NCBI GenBank assembly: GCA_001275005.1
Contig: JWZX01000095.1
Span: 1 to 14,392, forward strand
Length of the DNA: 14,392 nt
DNA from: Chrysochromulina tobinii
Taxonomy: Eukaryota > Haptophyta > Prymnesiales > Chrysochromulinaceae
Reading direction: 5' to 3'
The position numbers and the translations under genes were made by a program. Under the pieces are notes generated by a model that saw only the letters and a program-made list of their open reading frames with translations, had not been told where the DNA came from and made no database searches. Positions 6,499 to 14,350 of this stretch are shown piece by piece (the stretch's first letter is position 1; each line of letters starts with the position of its first letter).

Positions 6499-9412
6499 CT
6501 ACTCGTACACAATCACCGCCGGAGCGGAGGACGCTCGCGCCACCGCCGGCGGCCCAAGCATGGGCCCAAGACCCTTTGTCAGGCCCTTCGTTACGATACC
6601 GTTACGGCCGGTGGCCAGAGCTCCTTCGGCGGATCGCGGACGCTCTCCCATGCGCTCTCCTTGCCTTGCGTTAGTGGCGGCGGAGTCCATGGCGCGGAGA
6701 GGTGGCCGTGATGCAGGGGCCGGCGCTACGGGTGCTGGGGCTGGCTCCGCCTCGGATGCCGTCGCTCTCGCTGTCGCAGACGCCGCTACCGCCGCTACCG
6801 CCGCACCACGCACACTGAGTGACATCGACCCCAGCGCCGCCGCGAGCACATCGTCGCTCTCGTGCGAAACCACTCCCGACGCCGTATTGGGCACGGCCTC
6901 CGCCTCCGCGAGCGCCGTCTCGGGCGCCGCGCGCGTCGTCGTCGTCGACCTCGTCGTCAGGCTATTCTTCGACAGCGAGCCGCTCTCCTCCGCCGCCTCG
7001 TCCGCCTCTGAGTCGGAGGAGGACGCGTATAGCGAATACAGATCCCTCATCGCCGCCCTGGCGGCCGCATCCCTGCTTGCCGCTAATGCTTTGGGATCCT
7101 TGCTTGCCCCCAATGCTGTGGGATTCTTGCTTGCCCCCAATGATGTGGGATCCTTGCTTGCCGCCGAGGCTGTGGGGTCCCTGCTTGCCGTCGATGCTGT
7201 GGGATTCTTGCTTGCCCCCAATGCTGTGGGATTCTTGCTTGCCGCCGAGGCTGTGGGATTCCTGGCTGTGGGATCCTGTCTTGCCGCCGAGGCTGTGGGA
7301 TCCTTGCTTGACGTCGATGCTGTGGGATCCCGTGCCGGTCGCGCAGCTGGCCGCGCTGTCGACTGCTTGCTCGTCGGCTCCGTGGCGGCACTGGACAGTG
7401 CCGTGCACGACGCGGTGCATGATAAAGGCGGCGTCAGCTGCGACGGTTTCGTCAGCTGCGACGGTTTCGTCAGCTGCGACGGTTTCGTCAGCTGCGACGG
7501 TTTCGTCAGCTGCGACGGTTTCGTCAGCTGCGACGGTTCCGTCAGCTGCGTCGGTTGCAGCCCTGGCGTCGTGGTTGTAGTTGTGGGCGGCATCGTGGAC
7601 AGCGCCGTACCGGGCAGCGCCGTGCCGGGCAGCGTCGTGGCCATCCCCTTCGTCGACCGAGCAGACGGAAGCGCCATCGTGGGCGGTTCCTGCGGCCTCG
7701 TGCCCTTAGCCTTCGCCTTCGGAATCCGAAAGCGCTCCGACGACGAGGCGCCGTCCCGAGCGCTCCCACTCGGCGGCGGCATGGACGGCGCCGCCGCCGA
7801 AGCTGTTGCAGCCACCGCCGCCGCCGCCGCCGCCGTCTCGGGCACTTCCTCGTCGACCTCACATCCCGGACACGTGTCAAGCCCATGATGAAAGAGGCAG
7901 CCGCACGTGCAACGGCGTAGCAACTTGCGCGTGCCGCCGCCGCCGCCGCCGCCGCCGCCGCCTCCGCCGCCGCCCGCGCGCCCCCCCGTCGCCGCGCGCG
8001 CCGCCACCGTCTCCTCCCACGTGTAGTCGGAACGGATCGGACCGGTAAGCGGCCCATGCGCCCACGAGGAGCCGACGAGATCGAGGACGACACAGCGCGT
8101 CTTATTGGGCGCCGAGCGCAGCCCTCTACCCAGCTGCTGCACATAGACGCGCGCCGAGTTGGTGTGACGCAGCAGCATTACACACGCCACCAGAGGCTCA
8201 TCGAAGCCCTCGGAGAGGACATCGACGTTGCACAGGACCGAGAGCGCCTGCGAGTGCAGCCCGTGGAAGGCGCGCGCGCGTGCCTCGGCAGGCGTGTTCC
8301 CATCGACATGGGCGGCGCGCACGCCGCGAGCCTCGAACGCGCATGCAAGTGCTCGGGACGACGCGACCGACGAGCAGAACGCGACGGTGCGCACCCGATG
8401 GGAATGCATGCACCAGCTGTCGACGGCCTGCTCGAGGAAGGCTGCTGCCGCGCGCTGCTGCGCCGCATCCCCCGCCGTACCTGATGAGCAACGCAATCAG
8501 GCAGACCATCAGAGGGCCATCACAGGGCCATCAGAGGGCCATCAGAGGGTCATCAGAGGGTCATCAGAGGGCCATCATCATGGGCGCATCCCCCGTCTTA
8601 CGTGGCACGGCGGCGTCAGCGGCGTCGGCGTCGGCAGCGTCGCCATCGTCGCCATCAAAGTCGGCGGCTGCGGGCGGCTGCGGAGGCATGATCGTATGAG
8701 ACGGGCCGTAGACGAGAGGAGGCACGAGTACGCGACGTGCGATGAGTTGCGAGACGGAAGGGCCCCACGCGGCGACTGGGAAGACGGACTTGAGGCTCGC
8801 ACCGGGCGTCACGCGGAAGGGCGTCGCGGTCAGGCCGAGCACGCGCGCATCCCGCGGTATCTCCGCCAGCAGCGCGAGGTAGGAAGGCGCAGCCGCCGCG
8901 TGACACTCGTCGATGACGGCGAGCGTGTACTGCGAGAGGGAGTGCGCCGCGCGGAAGCGCTCGTGCAGGCTCTGGACCATCGCGATGTGCACGCGCGCGC
9001 GATCGAGCTCGGAGTTCGAGCCGCCCTCGCCGCTGACGAGCGCAATTGTCGAGCATGCGAAGCCGAGCTCCACCAGCGCGTCACGTGTCTGCTCCAGAAG
9101 CGAGCGACGGTTGACGACGAAGAGGCAGCGAGCGGCCGTCGACCGTTGCAAGGCCTCGGAAATTGCCGCCGCGCCCACACGCGTCTTTCCTCCTCCGGTC
9201 GGCAGGTATGCGAGCACCGCGCGCTCTCCTCCCTTGAAGAGGGTGGCGCAGTCGGCCAGCAGCGCGGCCTGGTAGTCGCGGAGCGGGACTTTGATGGGCA
9301 CTGTCTCTTCTTTGGTGGGCAGGGCGAGGCTCAGGGAGTTGAGGGCGTCCGTGAGATCATCTGACGACGCAGATGGAGCCGCCTTGGCCTCGCGGCGACC
9401 GGGGATGGCCAT
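6499..9412 (-). CDS. SF2 DEAD/H helicase, RadD/Irc3-like, two exons
   Basis: Joining 9412-8602 to 8480-6499 (intron 8601-8481, phase 1) gives 930 residues. The first half is a superfamily 2 helicase/ATPase that would unwind or translocate on nucleic acid: LRDYQAAL (44-51), motif I PTGGGKT (71-77), motif Ia region VVNRRSLLEQT, motif II DECH (168-171), motif III TATP (195-198), then after the splice VDVLSEGFDEP (motif V, about 356-366) and QQLGRGLRSAPNK (motif VI, about 385-397). The two ORFs are each only half a helicase, which strongly supports splicing. A Cys cluster CTCGC...CPGC (461-477) resembles the zinc site seen C-terminal in RadD-type proteins. The remaining 450 residues are Gly-rich, then Ala/Ser/Pro/Thr repeats with no recognisable domain. 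Start: ATG at 9412, AAGATGG context; upstream frame has no ATG. DNA repair or organelle DNA maintenance is inferred from relatives. Confidence 0.9.
7073..7330 (-). repeat. 27-bp coding minisatellite in helicase C-terminus
   Basis: Seven consecutive 27-bp units (7073-7261), a 15-base partial unit (7262-7276) and two more full units (7277-7330). On the coding strand each unit encodes a nine-residue motif like KNPTALGAS or RDPTASAAS. All steps keep the frame. Confidence 0.9.
7433..7558 (-). repeat. 18-bp coding minisatellite in helicase C-terminus
   Basis: Seven 18-bp units starting at 7433, 7451, 7469, 7487, 7505, 7523 and 7541; the first five are identical (GTCAGCTGCGACGGTTTC on the plus strand) and the last two are diverged. 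On the coding strand they encode QLTKPS repeats. The near identity suggests recent expansion. Confidence 0.92.
8481..8601 (-). other. Spliceosomal intron of the helicase gene (121 nt)
   Basis: On the minus strand the donor is CAC|GTAAGA and the acceptor is CTCATCAG|GTACGG. Removal joins a phase-1 codon (C + GT = Arg) and restores a continuous two-domain helicase. Read through, the exon 1 frame stops at a TGA inside the intron, giving only the first RecA domain. The first 17 bases of the intron match the first 17 bases of exon 2 at 15 positions. Confidence 0.88.
8511..8576. repeat. 11-bp minisatellite inside the helicase intron
   Basis: Six contiguous 11-base units of the form AGAGGGCCATC (plus strand), with single-base variants ACAGGGCCATC and AGAGGGTCATC. 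The array fills more than half of the 121-nt intron; 11 is not a multiple of three, as expected for non-coding sequence. Confidence 0.92.
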
Positions 9413-9583
9413 CTTAGGAGTCCCTCTCGTGTTCGAATCGACGAGTTTGCAAAATGAAACGCGAAGGCACGAAAAGGCACCTCTGTCATGGACCAAGGGG
9501 GAGACGTCACGACACGCGCGCTTCACAGATTGCGTTCTCACTCACGCGCTCCCCGAAGGCGGCTGTTGCGGCTGGGGAGGGCC
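9413..9583. promoter_or_regulatory. Divergent (probably bidirectional) promoter region
   Basis: These 171 bases lie between the start codons of the helicase (minus) and the kelch protein (plus). The segment holds a CRE-like GACGTCAC at about 9503-9510 and a short inverted repeat CTCGT/ACGAG around 9426-9445. No TATA box is obvious. Function of these motifs is inference. Confidence 0.45.
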
Positions 9584-10690
9584 ATGGCCGCCAAGTTCGA
9601 GAAGCTCAAGCTTCCCTCCTACGGGCAGATGGGGCCCGTCGCATTTCCTGCCAGCGACGCGCAGATCGCGACGGGCGACGCAAGGCGTGTGCTCCTTTTT
9701 GGCGGCCAACGGTCGGGCATCAGCGGCGCGATGTACTCGTTCGAGCAGACGTCGGGCGAGGGCTTTGTGGCAATGGCTGAGCAAGCGGAGGGTGAAAAGG
9801 GCCCGCCGCCCGCGCCGCGGACGCAGGCCTCCCTCACCTCTATCGCTGAAGAAGACAAGCAAACGACACTCATCCTCTTTGGTGGATTTGCGCTCAACAT
9901 TGGCTGCGTCAACGACGCGTGGAAGTGCGTGGTCGAGATCGACCCCGTGACCACGTTTCCGGTGCCCAGATGGACGAAGCTGGAGTGCTCCGGCACGACG
10001 CCCTCCCCACGCTACGGTCACTCGGCCACGTACCTCGGCACGAAGAAGGACAAAATTGCCATCTTTGGCGGGATGGACACGCTGCAGCAGTACGACGACC
10101 TGTTCATCTTGTCTCACGACCCGGCGGGCTGGTCGCGACCGGCCTGCAAGGGTCCGGCACCCTCGCCCCGCGTGAAGCATTCGGCGACAATGCTCGGCGC
10201 GAGCGGCATCATCCTCTTCTTCGGCGGCTTCAACAAGGCCGACCGCGTGATGAGTGACGCGTACAAGCTCGAGATGGGTGCCGATTGCTCCTCCGCCACG
10301 TGGGCCAAGGTTCAGATGGAGGCGCCAGTGGGCTCCAAGTCGATCACGGCGCGCGCGCAGCACGCGGCCGCGTGCACAAAGGACGGCCGGTACGTCTTCA
10401 TCTTCGGCGGCTACGACGGCTTCAAATCGCTCAACGACTTTTGGTTGCTCGACGCCACCACGTATGCCCTCCGCGACCTTGCGGTCGAGGCTCCGGTCCC
10501 CGAGGCACGAAGCCGACACTCGATGCATTTCGTGGGCTCCCTGCTGCACATCTTTGGGGGCTTTGACGGCTCGAAGCCCATCGGCGGCGACGTGTACACC
10601 CTTGACTGCTCAGATCCAGGGGCGATGGAGAGTGCCGGCGGCGGTGATAAGAAGAAGGAGGCTGCCAAGGAAGAAGACGACGAGGCCTAG
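9584..10690 (+). CDS. Kelch-repeat beta-propeller protein
   Basis: A 368-residue protein made almost wholly of six kelch repeats. The Gly-Gly doublets that mark each blade are at about 40, 100, 162, 214, 275 and 325, each preceded by hydrophobic strand residues (LLFGG, LILFGG, IAIFGG, LFFGG, VFIFGG, LHIFGG) and followed at the normal distance by Tyr/Trp positions (for example DDLFILS, DAYKLE, NDFWLLD, GDVYTLD). PRYGHSAT, PRVKHSAT and SRHSMHF are the usual inter-blade motifs. Kelch propellers are protein-binding scaffolds; no BTB, F-box or other partner domain is attached, so the partner is unknown. The tail is short and charged (DKKKEAAKEEDDEA). I chose ATG 9584 (GCCATGG). An in-frame ATG at 9488 would add 32 very basic residues, which could be an organelle presequence. 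It is divergent from the helicase gene. Intronless. Confidence 0.92.
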   Translation: MAAKFEKLKLPSYGQMGPVAFPASDAQIATGDARRVLLFGGQRSGISGAMYSFEQTSGEGFVAMAEQAEGEKGPPPAPRTQASLTSIAEEDKQTTLILFGGFALNIGCVNDAWKCVVEIDPVTTFPVPRWTKLECSGTTPSPRYGHSATYLGTKKDKIAIFGGMDTLQQYDDLFILSHDPAGWSRPACKGPAPSPRVKHSATMLGASGIILFFGGFNKADRVMSDAYKLEMGADCSSATWAKVQMEAPVGSKSITARAQHAAACTKDGRYVFIFGGYDGFKSLNDFWLLDATTYALRDLAVEAPVPEARSRHSMHFVGSLLHIFGGFDGSKPIGGDVYTLDCSDPGAMESAGGGDKKKEAAKEEDDEA

Positions 10691-11524
10691 GCGCGACTGC
10701 GGCGGCGGCACACGCGCGCGGCCGTGGGGCCAGATGCACGCTGGCTCAGAGGCGTACGCTCTCTAATGGAACATGTGGGGCGATGCGGCAGCTTTACACG
10801 TGTAGCCCGAAAGCCGTCAATTCCGCAAGGTGTTCACGCTCGGGAACTACGATCGTCCACGTGGCGACGGTGCCCCCCGCTTCGCCGACGCATCTTATCG
10901 GTCCCTGATAGTTACTCACACTGCTGGGCTGTCGAACACTGTTGGAAGAGTGATGTGTTTCATGTTTGTGTGAGCTGTGGAACCGGACCAGTCACCCCAC
11001 CCATAAGATGCGCCAAAACGCCGCGGATCGTGCCGCGGCTTCCGGGTTCCGCGTTCCCCATGGCGTTCCCGCGGTTCCGGTCCGCAACGGCGTCCGGCTT
11101 GGCGCTTGCGGCGCGTTATATGAACTCATAACACACACGCTTTGTACGGTCGACGACGACGTCCGGTCCGGCCATGCGTCCGGCACGGACGCGGCCTCGC
11201 CTACACGCTTCGCACGGGTACCCTACAGTAACCTACACTCACCTACTAACAGCTGTACAGTCACTCCCAGCCTTTATCCCCGGGGTGCCCCGCCCGGTCA
11301 AGCAAGTGTTCCAATCGTTCGCCGATCGACGTACGCCATGTCTCGAGTGCTGCCTGTTGACCATTCAGAAGTTGTAACTCCCTTGGTTGCGTGCTTTCTC
11401 CTCAGCTCTTGTTGATCACTCACGCACATGATCTTCCAGCTTCTCCCCTCCCTCTAGCCCTCGCCCGGCCTGCCTGGCCTCGCCGGAGCCCTAGGCCTCA
11501 TCAGTCACTTGGACCTGATGCGGC
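10691..11524. other. Convergent intergenic region, no gene recognised
   Basis: An 834-base gap between the 3' ends of the kelch gene (plus) and the type I membrane protein gene (minus), the longest non-genic stretch here. Short plus-strand ORFs exist (10724-11131, 10966-11415) but their translations show no domain, have unremarkable composition and overlap each other, so I do not call them. No tRNA, 5S or snRNA signature was seen by eye. It has GTTCC/TCCGG microrepeats around 11040-11190 and a possible GTTAT/ATAAC hairpin at about 11115-11132. Confidence 0.5.
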
Positions 11525-11529
11525 CTAGG
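11490..11529 (-). other. Stem-loop spanning the stop codon of the type I membrane protein gene
   Basis: An inverted repeat with 15-base arms at 11490-11504 and 11515-11529 (14 of 15 paired) and a 10-base loop. On the minus strand the upstream arm CCTAGGCCGCATCAG contains the TAG stop codon (11527-11525) and the downstream arm is CTGATGAGGCCTAGG. It would fold in the mRNA as a strong hairpin at the end of the coding region. Confidence 0.75.
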
Positions 11530-12895
11530 CGTTTGGGCCTCGGGTCTTGACGTCGAACTGCGGCTTGCCGTCGGTGAGGCAGACGCCTTGCGCGCATTTG
11601 AGATGGAATGAGTATACCAGCAGCCCGAGCGGCACGAGCAGCAGCAGCAGCACCAGATACCGAAGCTCGTCACCGCTGCCGTCGTCGATTACACGCACGG
11701 TCGGCGGAGTCTCGATCGACAAGACGCGCACCTGTAGCCCTTGAGTGCGAAAGAAGGACGAGGCTGCGCCCGGGGTGCCAATGTCGGGCGAGAGGGCGTT
11801 GGCCACGTTGGTGGCATGCGCACTCGAGGCGGTCGCGACCGTTACGGTCAGACGGATAGTTACGGCGTCGTAGTGGTGCATTCGACCCTCTCGCTGCCAG
11901 TTGACTGTCACCGCCGAGGTGCTCACATCCGCCGCCTGTGCGACCCCGGAGGCGATGAGAGCACTGGCGTATCCGGTGGTGTCCCAGATGGCGGACACAA
12001 CCGCAAGCAGCTCAATCATCACCTCGTAAGATCGCATCCGGAGGTGCGCGTAACACTCGGCCGCGCTGTTGCTTCGCTCCAGCGTGTACTGCTCCGCATA
12101 GCAGAGCGTGATGTTCGTACCCTCGGCTCGGCAATAGAAGCCCCTGACGCTCGTCGCCGTGGTCGCGACGAACAAGTCCGATCCCTTGCCCGTCTCGTCG
12201 TACCACACCGCCAGAGCAAGGCCGCGTCCCGTCTCCGTAGCGAGGGCACTGCCGTCGTATGAGCCGTGAAGAAGAGGGCACGAAGGCGGCAGGTTGTCAG
12301 CGGCGCACTCCGTGGCCGACCTCTCATACGTGAACGAGCCGACGATGCCGTTGCTCGCCGTGCAGATGTTGGTCACGCCCTGCGCGCCTTGCCACAGATG
12401 GTCCAGCAGGGCACTCTTCGAGACGGCAGCCTCGCCGGCAACCCACAAGCAGATGCTCTCGGTGTTGGACGCTTCAGCGAAAGTTGGCGTGCCATCCGAG
12501 AGGGACGTCGGCCAGAGAGCACACTGCGCGTCAACGCAGTTGCTGATGCTCACCGCTGTCGCCGCCTGGAAGTTGCTCGAGAACTGAACCGTCATCGTAC
12601 CGGTGATGGGCGCGCCAGTGAAGGCGTTGACCGCGTAGAGCGCAAAGGTCGCCGTGCGGTTCGCATTGACCGGACCCTGAAAGTACCAGTAAGACTGCGC
12701 GGTGCCGTGCGCGTAGGTGGGCTGCCCATTGCTTCCGACGGTGAAGCAGAAGAATGCGTAGGACCTGTGGTCTGTAGCGCCCGGCGCAAAGAGTGTCTTG
12801 AGCGGCGAGTTGGGAATCGTGAGGCGCATTGTGAGCGCAGAGGCCTGACGAACACTGAACGTTAGGATCGCTAACAAAGCGCGCGTCGACATCAT
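11525..12895 (-). CDS. Type I single-pass membrane protein, unknown family
   Basis: A 456-residue protein I cannot assign. It begins MMSTRALLAILTFSVRQASA, a standard signal peptide, so I prefer ATG 12895 (ACCATGA, A at -3) over the in-frame ATG at 12940, which would put 15 extra residues before it. The ectodomain (about 24-410) contains about a dozen Cys residues in its first 300 residues, likely disulphide-bonded, and N-glycosylation sequons at NRT and NIT. The membrane-proximal part (about 335-400: VTVNWQREGRMHHYDAVTIR, then a run of alternating Val/Thr and an Ala-rich helix) looks like an alpha/beta sandwich resembling SEA-like folds; this is only a resemblance. A transmembrane helix (YLVLLLLLVPLGLLVYSF, about 413-430) and a 26-residue cytosolic tail with two Cys follow. 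It probably acts at the cell surface or an endomembrane. The promoter side carries an LTR-retrotransposon-like motif. Intronless. Confidence 0.82.
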   Translation of the reverse strand: MMSTRALLAILTFSVRQASALTMRLTIPNSPLKTLFAPGATDHRSYAFFCFTVGSNGQPTYAHGTAQSYWYFQGPVNANRTATFALYAVNAFTGAPITGTMTVQFSSNFQAATAVSISNCVDAQCALWPTSLSDGTPTFAEASNTESICLWVAGEAAVSKSALLDHLWQGAQGVTNICTASNGIVGSFTYERSATECAADNLPPSCPLLHGSYDGSALATETGRGLALAVWYDETGKGSDLFVATTATSVRGFYCRAEGTNITLCYAEQYTLERSNSAAECYAHLRMRSYEVMIELLAVVSAIWDTTGYASALIASGVAQAADVSTSAVTVNWQREGRMHHYDAVTIRLTVTVATASSAHATNVANALSPDIGTPGAASSFFRTQGLQVRVLSIETPPTVRVIDDGSGDELRYLVLLLLLVPLGLLVYSFHLKCAQGVCLTDGKPQFDVKTRGPNA

Positions 12896-13255
12896 GGTCG
12901 CCAACCCCGTCGGCGTCGAAAACGTGAACGCGAACGTCACGCGCCGGCGGCGTTCGGTCTCAACATTTTGGTATCAGAGCGGGGTACTTATGGAGATTGC
13001 CTCGTTGCTTCTATTCTAGTCCTGTTTCGTTGATGATCGAATCTAATGTTAATTGAGCGAGAATCATTAGGGGTCAAAATTGGAGATTATTTTCCAACTT
13101 CGCGTCTCTCAAGAGCGGGGGTGCTCCAGAACATCACGTTTCCCTCCCTTTACATCGCACCGTCGCGAGTAGTGTGCCGGGACTGCGCTCTGCGCAGACT
13201 GCAGTCGCCCCGGTCCGCGGCTTCGTACCTTTCGAGCGGACTTGCGTGTTGCGTC
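12896..13255. promoter_or_regulatory. AT-richer spacer and promoter of the type I membrane protein gene
   Basis: A 360-base stretch between the 3' end of the Pro/Ala-rich gene and the start of the membrane protein gene, both on the minus strand. It therefore holds a 3' UTR and a promoter. The part from about 12960 to 13100 is clearly richer in A and T than anything else in the window and includes a retroelement-like motif at 12958-12980. I see no gene. Confidence 0.5.
12958..12980 (+). mobile_element. Remnant of an LTR-retrotransposon LTR end and primer binding site (candidate)
   Basis: TCTCAACA (12958-12965), three Ts, then TGGTATCAGAGC (12969-12980). The last 12 bases are complementary to the 3' end (with CCA) of eukaryotic initiator methionine tRNA and are the standard primer binding site of many copia and gypsy elements; TCAACA just before it is a typical end of a copia 5' LTR. 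No second LTR, no gag/pol and no full LTR are visible, so at most a fragment remains. A chance match is the alternative. Confidence 0.45.
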
Positions 13256-14318
13256 TCACTCGGACTCTATGGAGCGATTGGTGGCCTTGAGCTGATCAAT
13301 CTGGCGGCGCAGCGAGGCGCTGTCCTGGACGCTGTCGCCCTGGATCATCTTGAGGATGCGTCGCTGCGCGTGCCGGAGCTCCGCCTTGAAAGGCTCCCGG
13401 CCGCAGCTGTGAATACGTGCCCAACACGACGCGTTTGGCCACCCTCGCCTTGAAAGGCTCCCGGCCGCGCGACGAGAGCCGCGCACGCGCGCTCGTGGGC
13501 ACGTAACCGTTGGGACGGCGTGAGGGGTGAAGCAGCGAGGCGCTCAGGAATGCCGGCAGCGCCAGCCCGTCAGGCAGGGGCGATGTCTCGGACACTGGGT
13601 GTGGCACGCCGCTCGGCACTCGGCCTACGACGACGCCAACGCCAACGCATGCAGCCTCGGGAGCAGCATGCTCGCCCACGACGGCGCTCGGTGTTGCCGC
13701 GGGCGGCGGCGTGCGCGTAGCTGCCCCCTCCGCCGCCAGCGCCGTTGTGGGCGAGATGACGCACGCTAGCGCCGTTGTGGGCACCATGACGCTCGCCAGC
13801 GCCGTTGTGGGCGCCAAGACGGCGACGGGCGCCTCCGCCGTCGCCGCCGCCGCCGACGCATGCGCTCCCGAGGAGGCCGGCGATGGCAGCTCTGGAGGCG
13901 CTGTTGGTGTCCATGGCGGCCATTGCAAGGGTGGGGGAGCGGGTGCGCTCGCCACGACGCGCCCGGCGCCGTTGTGGGCGGCCTCGTCCGGGTGCGCCCA
14001 CGACGGCGCTGGTCGGCGCCCGTTGGCATTGGCGGGCGAGGGCGAGGCCAGCAGCGCAAGCGCCTCGGCAAAAGGGAGGCCCTCCAACTGCACGTACGGC
14101 AGGGGCGCCGTCGTGGGCGCCCGGTGCAGCGCCCAGGGCGGGCGCGCCTCCTCGGCCGCGGGGGACTCGGGCGACAGGACGATGGGTGGCTGGCTGGGCG
14201 TCGTCGTGGGCGGCCAGCGAGGCGTCGTCGTGGGGGGCCAGGAAGGCGTCATCGTGGGCGAGGGTGGTTCGGTTGGCACCGGAGGCGACGCCACGAGCGA
14301 GTCGCGTGCGGCGGCAGA

Positions 14319-14350
<32 letters not shown>

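Noticed and set aside
6560-7888. 442-codon plus-strand open frame with SCDGFV repeats
   Set aside because: It is antisense to the helicase C-terminus; the minus frame continues from a real helicase core.
9429-9439. GTTCGAATC, similar to a tRNA B box / T loop
   Set aside because: No pairing T stem, no A box or acceptor stem nearby; it lies in a divergent promoter.
9413-9541. 43-codon upstream extension of the helicase frame as a mitochondrial presequence
   Set aside because: The extension begins with a GTG codon and contains no ATG before 9412; ATG 9412 has an excellent context.
11244-11250. TACTAAC, identical to the yeast branch-point consensus, with an AG shortly after
   Set aside because: No open frames on either side that it would join; it lies in an intergenic region and is likely chance.
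10724-11415. Plus-strand ORFs 10724-11131 and 10966-11415 as small genes
   Set aside because: They overlap each other, show no domain, signal or repeat, and have compositions expected of non-coding sequence.
12969-12980. Minus-strand reading GCTCTGATACCA as the end of an initiator tRNA gene
   Set aside because: Eukaryotic tRNA genes do not encode CCA and no T arm or anticodon arm lies upstream on the minus strand.
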